The notes below the pieces were generated by a model. The model saw only the letters and a list, made by a program, of their open reading frames with translations. It did no database searches and had not been told where the DNA came from. From Roseospira goensis (GTDB taxonomy: Bacteria; Pseudomonadota; Alphaproteobacteria; Rhodospirillales; Rhodospirillaceae): 64,000 bases of DNA. The stretch covers positions 62,001 to 126,000 of the forward strand of contig NZ_JACIGI010000011.1 of NCBI RefSeq assembly GCF_014197795.1, written 5' to 3'. Position 1 is the first letter of the stretch. The number at the start of each line of letters is the position of its first letter. Made by a program: the position numbers and the translations under genes. Of the stretch, positions 46,115-55,395 are shown in pieces.

Positions 46115-48712
46115 ATGGCCGCCGCCGAGCGTTACAACGTCAAGGATACCGAAGCCCACTGGCAGCGCGTGTGGGCGGAGCGCGACTGCTTCCGCGCCAC
46201 CGAGGACCCGGACCGCCCGAAGTACTACGTGCTGGAGATGTTCCCCTATCCGTCGGGGCGCATCCACATGGGCCACCTGCGCAACTACACCATGGGTGAT
46301 CTGGTGGCGCGCTATCGGCGGGCGCGCGGCTTCAACGTGCTGCATCCGATGGGCTGGGACGCCTTCGGCCTGCCGGCGGAGAACGCGGCGATCCAGCGCG
46401 GTGTCCATCCAGCCAAGTGGACGCGCGAGAACATCGCCGCCATGCGCGCGCAGTTCCAGCCCATGGGCCTGTCCATCGACTGGTCGCGCGAGATCTCGAC
46501 CTGCGAGCCGGACTACTACCGCCACGAACAGAAGATGTTCCTGGACTTCCTCAAGGCCGGGCTGGCCACCCGCACCGAAGCCTGGGTCAACTGGGATCCG
46601 GTCGAGCATACCGTTCTGGCCAACGAACAGGTGATCGACGGCAAGGGCTGGCGCTCGGGCGCGCCGGTGGAACGGCGCAAGTTGGCGCAGTGGTCGTTCC
46701 GCATCACCCGCTACGCCGACGACCTGCTGGCCGCCATCAAGGACCTGGAACGCTGGCCCGACAAGGTGCGGCTGATGCAGACCAACTGGATCGGCCGGTC
46801 GGAGGGGGCGCGGTTGCGCTGGGATATCGCCGGCCGCGACGACACCCTGGAGGTGTTCACCACCCGGCCCGATACGCTTTACGGTGCCTCGTTCTGTGCC
46901 CTGTCGCCGAACCATCCGCTGGCCGCCGAGCTGGCCGAGTCCAGTCCCGACCTGGCCGCCTTCATCGCAGACTGCGCCCGCATCGGCACCAGTGAAGAGG
47001 CCATCGAGACCGCCGAGAAGAAGGGCTTCGACACCGGCCTGCGGGCCGTGCACCCGTTCGATCCCGACTGGACGGTGCCGGTCTACGTCGCCAACTTCGT
47101 GCTGATGGAATACGGCACCGGCGCCATCTTCGGCTGCCCGGCCCACGATCAGCGCGACTTCGACTTCGCTAAGAAGTACGGCCTGCCGATCATGCCCGTG
47201 GTGGCACCGAAGGACGCCGACGTCGAAGCCTTCTCCGCCGAGCTGGTGGCCGGAGACGAGGCGTTCGTGGGCGACGGTGTCGCGGTGCACTCGGATTTCC
47301 TGAACGGGCTCGCCGTCACCGAGGCCAAGCGCGCCGCCATCGACCGCATCGAGGCCCTGGGCAAGGGCGAGGGCACGGTGCAGTTCCGCCTGCGCGACTG
47401 GGGTGTTTCGCGGCAACGCTACTGGGGCTGCCCGATCCCGGTGATCCACTGCGACGCCTGCGGTATCGTGCTGGTGCCGGAGGACCAGCTTCCGGTGGTG
47501 CTGCCGGAGGACGTCGACTTCTCCGTGGCCGGCAATCCGCTGGACCATCACCCGACCTGGAAGCACGTGGACTGTCCGTCCTGTGGCAAACCGGCGCGGC
47601 GCGAGACCGACACCTTCGACACCTTCGTGGAGTCGTCGTGGTACTTCGCGCGCTTCTGCGCGCCGTGGAGCGAAACCGAGGCGTTCGACCGCGCGGCGGT
47701 GGACTACTGGCTGCCGGTCGATCAGTACATCGGCGGTGTCGAACACGCCGTGCTCCACCTGCTGTATTCGCGCTTCTTCACCCGCGCCCTGCGCGACTGC
47801 GGCTATCTGGGGGTGGCCGAGCCGTTCGCCGGTCTGTTCACCCAGGGCATGGTGCTGCACGAGACCTACAAGGCGCCGGACGGATCCTGGGTCGAGCCGG
47901 CCGAGGTGGAGATCGCCGAGGACGGCAGCGCCCGGCGCCGCGGCGACGGCGCGTCGGTGACCGTCGGCCGGCCCGAGAAGATGTCCAAATCGAAGCGCAA
48001 CACGGTCGACCCGGAGCAGATCCTGGACACCTACGGCGCCGATGCGGCGCGGCTGTTCATCGTCTCCGACAACCCGCCCGACGGCGACATGGAGTGGTCC
48101 GAAGCCGGACTGGAAGGCGCCTGGCGCTACGTCAACCGGGTCTGGCGCCTGATCGCCGACCCGCCGGTGGCGCTGCCCGCCGCCGGCGCGGCGGTGCCGG
48201 TGGGCGACCTGGACAAGCCGACCCTGACCCTGTTCCGGGAGGTGCACAAGACCATCGCCGGGGTGACCGAGGATCTGGAGCGGTTCCGCTTCAACACCGC
48301 GGTGGCGCGCATCCGCGCGCTGACCAATGCGCTGGCGGACCTCGATTGCGACGCGCCGGGCGCCGGCGCGGTCTGCCGCTTTGCGCTGGAGACCACGGTG
48401 CGGCTGCTCAACCCGATGGTGCCGCACGTCACCGAAGCCTGCTGGGCGCGGCTGGGGCATGCGACCATCCTGGCCGAGAGCCCCTGGCCGGAGGCCGACC
48501 CGGCCCATGTCGTGGACGACACCGTGACGCTGGCGGTCCAGGTCAACGGCAAGCTGCGCGGCAACATCGAGGTGCCCAAGGACTGCCCGCGCGAGGACGC
48601 CGAGAAGGCGGCCCTGGCGGTGGAGAACGTGCGCGCGCACACCGACGGCAAGACCATCCGCAAGGTGGTCGTGGTGCCGAACCGCATCGTCAATATCGTC
48701 GTCGCGGCGTGA
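46115..48712 (+). CDS. leuS: Leucyl-tRNA synthetase
   Basis: Charges tRNA-Leu, 865 residues from the chosen start. Class I motifs: HMGH within [19 protein letters not shown] (HIGH motif) and KMSKS in [14 protein letters not shown]. The CP1 editing domain contains [13 protein letters not shown] and [15 protein letters not shown]. The anticodon-binding domain and the C-terminal [16 protein letters not shown] and VPNRIVNIV complete it. An ATG nine bases earlier (46106) lies only one base from AAGGA; the second ATG, giving MAAAERYN, is better spaced. It is followed after 10 bp by lptE. Confidence 0.97.
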   Translation: MAAAERYNVKDTEAHWQRVWAERDCFRATEDPDRPKYYVLEMFPYPSGRIHMGHLRNYTMGDLVARYRRARGFNVLHPMGWDAFGLPAENAAIQRGVHPAKWTRENIAAMRAQFQPMGLSIDWSREISTCEPDYYRHEQKMFLDFLKAGLATRTEAWVNWDPVEHTVLANEQVIDGKGWRSGAPVERRKLAQWSFRITRYADDLLAAIKDLERWPDKVRLMQTNWIGRSEGARLRWDIAGRDDTLEVFTTRPDTLYGASFCALSPNHPLAAELAESSPDLAAFIADCARIGTSEEAIETAEKKGFDTGLRAVHPFDPDWTVPVYVANFVLMEYGTGAIFGCPAHDQRDFDFAKKYGLPIMPVVAPKDADVEAFSAELVAGDEAFVGDGVAVHSDFLNGLAVTEAKRAAIDRIEALGKGEGTVQFRLRDWGVSRQRYWGCPIPVIHCDACGIVLVPEDQLPVVLPEDVDFSVAGNPLDHHPTWKHVDCPSCGKPARRETDTFDTFVESSWYFARFCAPWSETEAFDRAAVDYWLPVDQYIGGVEHAVLHLLYSRFFTRALRDCGYLGVAEPFAGLFTQGMVLHETYKAPDGSWVEPAEVEIAEDGSARRRGDGASVTVGRPEKMSKSKRNTVDPEQILDTYGADAARLFIVSDNPPDGDMEWSEAGLEGAWRYVNRVWRLIADPPVALPAAGAAVPVGDLDKPTLTLFREVHKTIAGVTEDLERFRFNTAVARIRALTNALADLDCDAPGAGAVCRFALETTVRLLNPMVPHVTEACWARLGHATILAESPWPEADPAHVVDDTVTLAVQVNGKLRGNIEVPKDCPREDAEKAALAVENVRAHTDGKTIRKVVVVPNRIVNIVVAA

Positions 48713-48722
48713 CGGGGGCGGT

Positions 48723-49319
48723 GTGAGCAGGCGTCGGACCATCGGCGGCGGGTCCATGCGGGAGCGTGACCCCGAGGGGATGGCTCTCGCGCCCGCACTC
48801 CCGCGGGGGCGCGGCCGGTCGGTGGCCCGCCGCGCCGTTCTGGTGTCGGCCGCCGTCGGGCTGCTGGCGGCCTGCGGGTTCCGGCCCATGTACGGCCGCG
48901 GCGGCGCCGGCGGCCCGGCGCTGTCGTCGGTGGCGGTGGCCCCGATCCCGGAGCGGTTCGGCCAGCTCTTGCGCAACGCCCTGCTGGACCGCCTGCGGCC
49001 GGGGCCGGAGCCGCGCCATGAGCTCCAGGTCTCGCTGTCGCTCCTGGATCAGGACCTCGGGGTGCAGCGGGACGACCGCGCCACCCTCGCCAACCTCCAG
49101 GCGACGGCGACCTGGCGGCTGCTGACCCGGGTCGACGACGGCCGCCAGCGTCTGGACGCCGAGGGTACGGCGCGCGCCGCCGTCACCTACAACATCCTCG
49201 ACAATCAGTACGCCACCGAGGCCAGCCGTCGCGCCGCGCAGCGCGACATGGCGGAGCACCTCGCCGCCGATATCGAGACCCGCCTGGCCGCCCTGTTCGC
49301 CGGCCGTCGCGGCCTCTGA
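48723..49319 (+). CDS. lptE: LPS assembly lipoprotein LptE
   Basis: Outer-membrane lipoprotein that plugs LptD during lipopolysaccharide export, up to 198 residues. The signal region is SVARRAVLVSAAVGLLAAC, with the lipidated cysteine at residue 51 if the GTG at 48723 is used. That GTG gives an unusually long arginine-rich lead. ATGs at 48756 and 48780 give more normal signal peptides, and the start remains open. The mature protein has GFRPMYGRG, ELQVSLSLLDQDLGVQRDD and the YNILDNQYATEASRRAAQRDMAEHLA helix typical of alphaproteobacterial LptE. The usual next gene holA is absent. Confidence 0.88.
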   Translation: MSRRRTIGGGSMRERDPEGMALAPALPRGRGRSVARRAVLVSAAVGLLAACGFRPMYGRGGAGGPALSSVAVAPIPERFGQLLRNALLDRLRPGPEPRHELQVSLSLLDQDLGVQRDDRATLANLQATATWRLLTRVDDGRQRLDAEGTARAAVTYNILDNQYATEASRRAAQRDMAEHLAADIETRLAALFAGRRGL

Positions 49320-49379
49320 TCCGGGCGGCCGCGCGGCGCCGCGCGGTGCCGCGCCCGTTCGCCCGCAAGGATCCCGCCC

Positions 49380-50357
49380 GTGCCCGACTCCGGTCCCGTT
49401 TCCGCTGCTCCGGCCCCGCCGGCGGCGCCCTCCGGCCCCCGGGCACCGTCCCAGGGAGACGCCGCCCGCCGCCGCGCCGGCCTGTCGGCGGCCATCGGCG
49501 CCTACGTGTTCTGGGGCCTGTCGCCGATCCTGTACCACCTGCTGGGCCACGTGCCGCCGCTGGAGGTGATGGCCCATCGCATCGTCTGGGCGCTGCTGTT
49601 CGCGCTGCCGCTGGTGGTGGCGTTCGGCCAGTGGACCACCCTGCTGTCGGTGCTGGCGCGGCCGCGCCAGTTGGCGGTGTTCCTGGGCAGCGCGCTGGCG
49701 ATCTCGATCAACTGGTTGACCTTCATTCACGCCACCGGCAGCGGCCAGAAGCTGGACGCCAGCATGGGCTATTACATCTTCCCGCTGGCGACGGTGCTGC
49801 TGGGGGCGCTGGTGCTGCGCGAGCGGCCCAGCCGCCGGCAGTGGCTGGCGGTCGGGCTGGCGGCGCTGGGCGTGGTGGTGATGGTGATCGGGCTGGGCCA
49901 ACTGCCCTGGATCGCTTTGGTGATCGCCGTCAGCTTCGGGCTCTACGGCCTGCTGCGCAAAATCGCGCCGGCCGAGTCCCTGGTCGGCTTCACCCTGGAG
50001 GTGCTGGTGCTGGCCCCGATCGCGGCCGCCGGCCTGCTGTGGTGGGCCTGGGCCGGCGCCGGGGCGATGCCGTTCGGCAGCGGCGTGGACATGGCCCTGC
50101 TGGTGATCGCCGGGCCGGCGACGGCGGTCCCGCTGCTGTTGTTCGCGATGGGGGCGCGGCGGCTGACGCTGGGCACGCTGGGCATGCTCCAGTACATCAA
50201 CCCGACGATCCAGTTCGGGATGGCGGTGCTGGTCTACGGCGAATCGTTCACCGCCGGTCATGCGCTCAGCTTCGGACTGATCTGGACCGCCGTGGCCCTG
50301 TACGCCATCGAGCCCGGCCGCTGGCGCCGCCGCGGCGCCGGCCCCACCGCCACCTGA
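49380..50357 (+). CDS. rarD: RarD-like EamA-family permease
   Basis: Inner-membrane protein with ten predicted helices, 325 residues, of the drug/metabolite transporter superfamily. AAIGAYVFWGLSPILYHLLGHVPPLE, the WGL start of the RarD group (about residues 38-63), leads on to EVMAHRIVWALLF, AISINWLTFIHATGSGQ, MGYYIFPLATVLLGALVLRERPS and a second EamA half with LGTLGMLQYINPTIQF. The N-terminus has 33 disordered Pro/Ala residues. The start is GTG, without a strong ribosome site. Transported compound unknown. Confidence 0.87.
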   Translation: MPDSGPVSAAPAPPAAPSGPRAPSQGDAARRRAGLSAAIGAYVFWGLSPILYHLLGHVPPLEVMAHRIVWALLFALPLVVAFGQWTTLLSVLARPRQLAVFLGSALAISINWLTFIHATGSGQKLDASMGYYIFPLATVLLGALVLRERPSRRQWLAVGLAALGVVVMVIGLGQLPWIALVIAVSFGLYGLLRKIAPAESLVGFTLEVLVLAPIAAAGLLWWAWAGAGAMPFGSGVDMALLVIAGPATAVPLLLFAMGARRLTLGTLGMLQYINPTIQFGMAVLVYGESFTAGHALSFGLIWTAVALYAIEPGRWRRRGAGPTAT

Positions 50358-50363
50358 TGCCGG

Positions 50364-50385
50364 GCCCCCGCGCGCGGTCGGGGGC
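50364..50385. terminator. Hairpin between the converging rarD and coiled-coil genes
   Basis: GCCCCCG (50364-50370) pairs with CGGGGGC (50379-50385) around an 8-base loop in a 27-bp gap between converging genes. No T-run. Confidence 0.45.
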
Positions 50386-53300
50386 TACTCGTCCAGGCGG
50401 CCCAGGGCCTTGGCCAGCACCATGTAGACCTTGCCCAGGTCGGAGCCGATGAACAGCGCCGTGAGGATGTCGGCGCGGGCGGTCTGGCGCACCTGCTCCA
50501 GCAGGCTCTCGTAGTCGGTGACGAACTGGGTCACGTAGCCGCGGAACTCGCGGTCGCTGTCGAACACCTCGCGCACGGCGCCGTGCTGCTTGACCGTCAT
50601 GACGCGGGCGAGGTGGCGCAGGAACACGCCGTGGTCGCCCTTCTGGTAGCGCCGCCACAGCTCCTCGTCGCGCACCGGGTTGAAGATGCGCGCGATGTCC
50701 ACGGCCGCGCTCTCCAGGCGTTCGATCATGAAACTGGCCTGGTGCAGGAAGGTGGTGACGTCGGTGCGTTCCATCTCGACGCGCAGCGAGCCGGCACGCT
50801 CCTCCGCCTTGTCGGCGGCGGCCACCAGGGTATCCGTGTGGCGGCCGAACTCGACCCCCAGGCGCTTGGTGGTCTCGGACAGCTTCTCGCCCGACAGCGC
50901 CATGCCGTCCACCTCCTGGCGGATGGCGGCGGCGGTCTTCTCCAGCAGTGGCACCAGGGCGCGGGCGCGCTCGTCGGCGTCCTCCAGCGACCCGCCGAGC
51001 AGGCTGGCGGCGCCGCGCACCGTCTCGGCGGCCTTCTCGGCGGCGGCCTGGATGCCGTCGGTGGATTGGCGCAGCCGGTTGCCGGCCACCGTGGCCTGCG
51101 ACAGGCCGCGCCCGGTGATCTCCTCGAACTGGCGGGCGTGCTGGTCGAGCGCGCTGCCGACCTCGCCGAGTCGGCCGAGGGCGCGGCTGACCACCGCCTC
51201 CATGTGACCGGTGCGGTCGTCCAGCAGCCCGGCCGTGCCGGTCAGTGCCTGGTCGGCCTGCTCCGCGCTGTCGGAGATGACCCGGGCCTTGCCTTCGATC
51301 ACCTGGGCGGTTTCGGTCAGGCGGGCGTCGGCGCTCTCGGCGGCGCGGCTGATGGCGAGGTTGCGCGCCGCCAGGGTCTCCTCCAGGCCCTCGAGCGCGC
51401 CATGCACCTTGCCGACCAGGCGTTGCAGGTTCTCGGTCTCGGCGCGCACCGACTCGGCGGCGGCGCGGGTGTGCTCCACGGTGCGGGCCCCGGTGGATTC
51501 CAGGGACGCGGCCTGATCGGTGAGCTTCTGGCCGACCGAGTCCAGCTCCGCGTTCACCTGGCTGGAGACCCCGGACAGCTCGCTCAGGCGCTGGCGCAGC
51601 GAGTCCACGGTGTCCTCGATGCGGCCGACGGCGCCGTTGGCGGCGTCGCCCAGGTGGCGGGCCTGCTGGGCCAGGGCGCTTTGCACCAGTTCGAGCTGGT
51701 GGCCGATGAGGCGGGCGCCGTCCGCCAGTTCCTGGGTCTGGGCGGCGATCTGCTCGCGGATGAAGCCGGCCTGGCGGCTGGCCTCGGTGGTGTGGTCCTC
51801 CAGGCCCTCGGCCTGTTCCTTGACCGCGGCGCCGGCATCGCGGGCGCGCTGTTCGGCCCGCTGCACGGCGCTGGAGAGGGTGCGCAGCATGTCGTCCAGG
51901 GTGCCGGCGGCGCGCTCCAGGGTTTCGGTGGCGGAGCCGGTGGCGGCGGCCGCCTCCTGGCCGCGCTGCGCCACCATCAGCGAGGCATCGGACAGCTTGC
52001 CGGTGGCCTCGTCGACGGCGCTGTTCATGGTCTGCACGCGCCGGGTGAACAGGCCCTCCATCTCCTTCAGCCGGGCCATCGACTGGTCCGAGGCGCTCAT
52101 CAGCGCGTCGGTCTGGCGGCCGATGGTGCCCTCGATCACCTGGGTGCGGCTGAGCAGGCGTTCGCTGACCTGGTCGATGCTCTGGGCGCGCTGGCCCATG
52201 CCCTCCATGACGGTGTGGCTGGTCTTCTCCCAGCGGCCGCGCAGGTCGTCGAGGTGCTCCTGCTGGCCGCCGAGGTGGTCGTCCACCTCGCGCAACAGCG
52301 CCGACAGCTCCTCGCCCAGCGAGCGGCCCTCCAGCAGCGACTTGGCGATGCTGTCGTTGACGGCGCGGATGCCGGATCCGTGCTCGCGCGCCTGCTGGCC
52401 CACCAGGGTCAGGTCCTGGACGTGCTTGCGCAGGCTGTCGTCGAGGGTGCGGGTCTGCGCCAGCATGGTCTCGGCGGCCTGGCTCAGCGTGCTGCTCTGC
52501 CGTTCCAGGGTGGTGCCGGCGTCGCGGGCGCGGCTGACGGCGCGCTCGGTGGCGTCCTCCAGGCCGTAGACCTGGCTCTCGGTGTCACGGATGACCTGGG
52601 CGATGTCCTCGCGGAACTTGTCGGCGAGGGCGCTCAGCGCCACCACCTCGTTGCGCAGGCCGTCGCGCACCTCGCGGGCCTCGGACAGGGCCTGGCGCGA
52701 GGCATCGGTCAGCAGCCGCGCCTGTTCGGTCAGCGAGCGGGCGACGTCGCTCATCTGGCCGCGCGCGGTGTCGGTCGGGTACGACAGCTTGCGCAACTGG
52801 TCGCGCAGCACCAGGGCCTCGCGGCCGTAGCGGCCGTCGCGCGAGAACACCGCCACCAGCGCCCAGGCCAGCGCCACCGGGATGAGGGCGCCGGCGGCGA
52901 AGCCGGCGAACTCGTGCGGCAGCAGCATGAACAGGTTGCCCCAACCCACGCTCTGCTGGATGTAGAAGGCGAAGAAGGCAAGCCAGAACAGCGACACCCC
53001 GGCCGCGATCCACGCCGGCCAATTGAGGCTGCGCGGCACCGACAGGGGGGGATCGGGGGGCAGGGGCGGCAGCGGCGGGGCGTCGTCGTCCGGGCCGGCC
53101 GCGCCGGTATGGTCGGGGGTATCGGTCATGGTGTTGGTCCGCCGTCGGGCCTGGGCCGACGCGGGCGCGGGCCGCAACCCGGCACGGCGGGCCGGTGCAG
53201 ACGCCGGCTCGGCGGCGCGGCCGAATCCCCGGGGGCGGGGGGCGGCCGCGTCGGCGTCCCCGGTGGCGTCGTCCGCCGCGGGCGGCGCGGCGGCGGCGGT

Positions 53301-53447
53301 GTCCTCGGTGGACCCGGCGGCGGCGGATGACGCGGCGTTATCCGCCACCAGCCACGGGGCACGCGGCCGGCGCGGACGCTCCCCCGCGGCGCCAGACGGG
53401 CCGCCACGGGTGGTGTCGTCATCCGGGTCGATCTCTCGGGTAGCCAT
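50385..53447 (-). CDS. Large coiled-coil membrane protein of unknown function
   Basis: A 1020-residue protein not recognised as a named family. It has a disordered Pro/Ala/Asp N-terminus (1-140), two membrane helices at about 145-163 and 180-201, then about 700 residues of almost continuous coiled coil (205-890) with MCP-like Ala/Gln/Glu heptads and no HAMP or kinase-control tip. A conserved-looking C-terminal helical domain follows (900-1020) with IARIFNPVRDEELWRRYQKGD and VFLRHLARVMTVKQHGAVRE. The two-helix anchor plus giant coiled coil recalls polarity scaffolds such as TipN of Caulobacter, a low-confidence comparison. AGGGG lies nine bases before the ATG; an in-frame ATG at 53129 lacks a ribosome site. 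It is upstream-isolated by a 131-bp gap. Confidence 0.82.
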   Translation of the reverse strand: MATREIDPDDDTTRGGPSGAAGERPRRPRAPWLVADNAASSAAAGSTEDTAAAAPPAADDATGDADAAAPRPRGFGRAAEPASAPARRAGLRPAPASAQARRRTNTMTDTPDHTGAAGPDDDAPPLPPLPPDPPLSVPRSLNWPAWIAAGVSLFWLAFFAFYIQQSVGWGNLFMLLPHEFAGFAAGALIPVALAWALVAVFSRDGRYGREALVLRDQLRKLSYPTDTARGQMSDVARSLTEQARLLTDASRQALSEAREVRDGLRNEVVALSALADKFREDIAQVIRDTESQVYGLEDATERAVSRARDAGTTLERQSSTLSQAAETMLAQTRTLDDSLRKHVQDLTLVGQQAREHGSGIRAVNDSIAKSLLEGRSLGEELSALLREVDDHLGGQQEHLDDLRGRWEKTSHTVMEGMGQRAQSIDQVSERLLSRTQVIEGTIGRQTDALMSASDQSMARLKEMEGLFTRRVQTMNSAVDEATGKLSDASLMVAQRGQEAAAATGSATETLERAAGTLDDMLRTLSSAVQRAEQRARDAGAAVKEQAEGLEDHTTEASRQAGFIREQIAAQTQELADGARLIGHQLELVQSALAQQARHLGDAANGAVGRIEDTVDSLRQRLSELSGVSSQVNAELDSVGQKLTDQAASLESTGARTVEHTRAAAESVRAETENLQRLVGKVHGALEGLEETLAARNLAISRAAESADARLTETAQVIEGKARVISDSAEQADQALTGTAGLLDDRTGHMEAVVSRALGRLGEVGSALDQHARQFEEITGRGLSQATVAGNRLRQSTDGIQAAAEKAAETVRGAASLLGGSLEDADERARALVPLLEKTAAAIRQEVDGMALSGEKLSETTKRLGVEFGRHTDTLVAAADKAEERAGSLRVEMERTDVTTFLHQASFMIERLESAAVDIARIFNPVRDEELWRRYQKGDHGVFLRHLARVMTVKQHGAVREVFDSDREFRGYVTQFVTDYESLLEQVRQTARADILTALFIGSDLGKVYMVLAKALGRLDE

Positions 53448-53578
53448 GGCGACTCGCCCCTGCTGTCAAGGCCATCTCGACAGAAGGGTACTTTCTTTGA
53501 GTCAAGATTCCAACAGCTTGATGGCTAGTCTTCAGTCTTGAGTCCAAAAGTCGCCGATATCCTCGAAAGTCAAGCCTC

Positions 53579-54397
53579 TTACGCCTGGCGCCGCGCCACG
53601 ACCTTCTGATACAGGCCGCCGAAATAGGTCTCCTTGTGCCAGGAGAACTGCCCGGCAAGCTCGCTCGGGGCGTAGCTGGCGATCTCGTGATCGCTCAGGG
53701 CCAGGGCGTAGGGTTCCAGGAGGCGCCAGACCAGGATCATGATGGGCCGCAGCGGATGCGCCCAATGCGGCCCGTGGTAGTCCACGAACACGGCTTTGCC
53801 GCCGGGGCGGGTGGCCTCCAGCAGGTTGCGGACGATGCGGCGCTTGTAGTCCTCGGGCACTTCGTGCAGCAGGAAGAAGCAGCACACGCCGTCGTACTGG
53901 CGGTCGCGCGGGTCGGCGGCGTCGGCCAGGCCGACGCGGGCCGAGGGGAACCCGGCCAGCTTGTCGCGGCAGGCGTCGACCTGATTCGGCGCCACGTCGG
54001 TGACATGCAGCGCGCCCTTGGGTCCCAGCACCTCCGCCAGCTTGCGCGAGAACTGGCCGTAGACACAGGCCGGCTGCAACACGGTCTGGCCCGCCGCGAA
54101 TTCCGAGAATCCGGCCCGCATCAGGCGGTTGGCGTTGCCCCACAGGATGGCCGAGACGACCAGCGAGGTATCCAGATAGCGGCTGTAGGCCGGCGTCAGA
54201 TAGGCCCAGGTGTAGACCCGTTTCAGGTAGTCGGGCACCACCGGCGGGCGGGCCGGCGCGGCCGCCTCGGCCTTCAGCGGGGTGACCGTCGGGGCTGCCG
54301 CGGACACGGGCACGGGACGCGACGCCGGCAGGCCTGCATCGTCGTCCGACAGGGGATCAAGACGGAGCTTGGGCGCAACCGCATGGGGTTTGTTCAT
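53579..54397 (-). CDS. rquA: Rhodoquinone biosynthesis protein RquA
   Basis: Converts ubiquinone to rhodoquinone, the low-potential quinone used for anaerobic fumarate reduction, 272 residues. After a Pro/Ala-rich lead (1-50), the RquA core begins VPDYLKRVYTWAYLTP (54-69). It carries the group-specific ILWGN at 84-88 and LQPACVYG at 107-114, where an ordinary methyltransferase would have a glycine-rich SAM loop. FFLLHEVPEDYKRR, GKAVFVDYHGPHW and the C-terminal SWHKETYFGGLYQKVV complete it. AGGACAGG precedes the ATG. It stands next to a COQ10-like quinone-binding protein on the same strand. Confidence 0.92.
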   Translation of the reverse strand: MNKPHAVAPKLRLDPLSDDDAGLPASRPVPVSAAAPTVTPLKAEAAAPARPPVVPDYLKRVYTWAYLTPAYSRYLDTSLVVSAILWGNANRLMRAGFSEFAAGQTVLQPACVYGQFSRKLAEVLGPKGALHVTDVAPNQVDACRDKLAGFPSARVGLADAADPRDRQYDGVCCFFLLHEVPEDYKRRIVRNLLEATRPGGKAVFVDYHGPHWAHPLRPIMILVWRLLEPYALALSDHEIASYAPSELAGQFSWHKETYFGGLYQKVVARRQA

Positions 54398-54474
54398 GGA
54401 CCTGTCCTAAGACTGTTGACGCGGAGGAAGGGCACGGCGAGACGCCAGGGGCCACGAAGGAAGGAAGACGGGGC

Positions 54475-55032
54475 TTAACGAGGCCGCTCCTGCGCCCGCC
54501 GGGGCGGTGCGCCAGGACACCCGGGGGAGGAGGCGGCTGGGCCAGCCGCCGCGCCGGCACCCGGCTCCGCCCCGGGCCAGGCCGAGGGCGGGGGCGGGAT
54601 CTCCCCGCGGGCGACGGCGCGGGCCCGGGCCTCGAACGACGAGATCAGCTTGGGGGCCATCTCGCCGTAGGCGGCCATCAGCAGCTTCTGCAGCATCTTG
54701 GAATGCACCTCAACGACCAGGTCCAGGGCCACCTTGCACCGGTTCGGTCCCCGGTCCTCGAATTCCCAGAGCATGCGAAGCTGGCGGACCGGGCCGTCCT
54801 CCGCATTGACAATGATGCGGTCGGGGTAGTGCAGGGCCGTGCTCGACGTGAACTCGAGCTTGGCCGGGCCGATGCCCAGCCCCTGGCGGGTCCGGTAGCC
54901 GGTGGCGTCGCGCTCGAGGACGCGCGCGGCGCTCCACAGCGGCAGAAAGGACGGGTAGCGCTCCACATCCGCCACCAGGTCGAAGACCCGCTCCCGATCA
55001 TGGGGAACGACCCGTTGTACGGACTGTCTCAT
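54475..55032 (-). CDS. COQ10/RatA-like START-domain (ubiquinone-binding) protein
   Basis: A 185-residue polyketide-cyclase/START-fold protein of the coenzyme Q10-binding family. It shows FDLVADVERYPSFLPLW, LEFTSSTALHYPDRIIV and VALDLVVEVHSKMLQKLL, the ligand-pocket helix of the family. A 40-residue Pro/Ala tail ends it. Members act as a quinone chaperone in respiration; in E. coli the relative RatA is linked to ribosome association. The ATG at 55032 gives the correct fold start; upstream frame not used. Being 77 bp ahead of rquA in the same direction suggests a joint quinone role. In many alphaproteobacteria the gene is elsewhere, next to lipA. Confidence 0.87.
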   Translation of the reverse strand: MRQSVQRVVPHDRERVFDLVADVERYPSFLPLWSAARVLERDATGYRTRQGLGIGPAKLEFTSSTALHYPDRIIVNAEDGPVRQLRMLWEFEDRGPNRCKVALDLVVEVHSKMLQKLLMAAYGEMAPKLISSFEARARAVARGEIPPPPSAWPGAEPGAGAAAGPAASSPGCPGAPPRRAQERPR

Positions 55033-55395
55033 CGGCCGGCTCCACAACACTGCCCGGTCAGGCCGAAGAGCCTGGACCGCGCGCCGCATGATGCCTCTTC
55101 GCAATCGCACGGTAAACCGCCCCATGGCCCGAAAAACGACGATTCCGGCCGGGGGAGGGTGGAAACGGGGGGCGGCGCCCGACGCGACACACGCGACCCT
55201 GGGCAAACGGGATAGACGCGGCGGCCGAAAGCCGACGCCCGGGGCCGGCCGGAGCGGCGCCGATCGGGATCGCGGGGCCGGTCCCGGCGCACGCGGCGGG
55301 GGGCGCGGCGGCGAATCGGGGCGGCGGCCGGAGGGGCGCGGGCCGCCGCCCCGGCCGCCGTCCCGGCCGCCGTGCTGACCAGGGTCCCCGGCGGT
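55033..55395. other. 363-bp gene-free gap between the MCP and COQ10-like genes
   Basis: No gene is supported. The right part (about 55340-55378) has three imperfect copies of a CGGCCGCCGxCC unit just beyond the chemoreceptor stop on the minus strand. They could fold into a GC stem and terminate. The left part must carry the promoter of the COQ10-like gene, but no clear boxes are seen. Confidence 0.5.

Noticed and set aside
48713-49380. holA (DNA polymerase III delta) expected after lptE
   Set aside because: It was expected from common alphaproteobacterial gene order, but the next frame is a RarD-type permease. No delta-subunit sequence is visible in the window.
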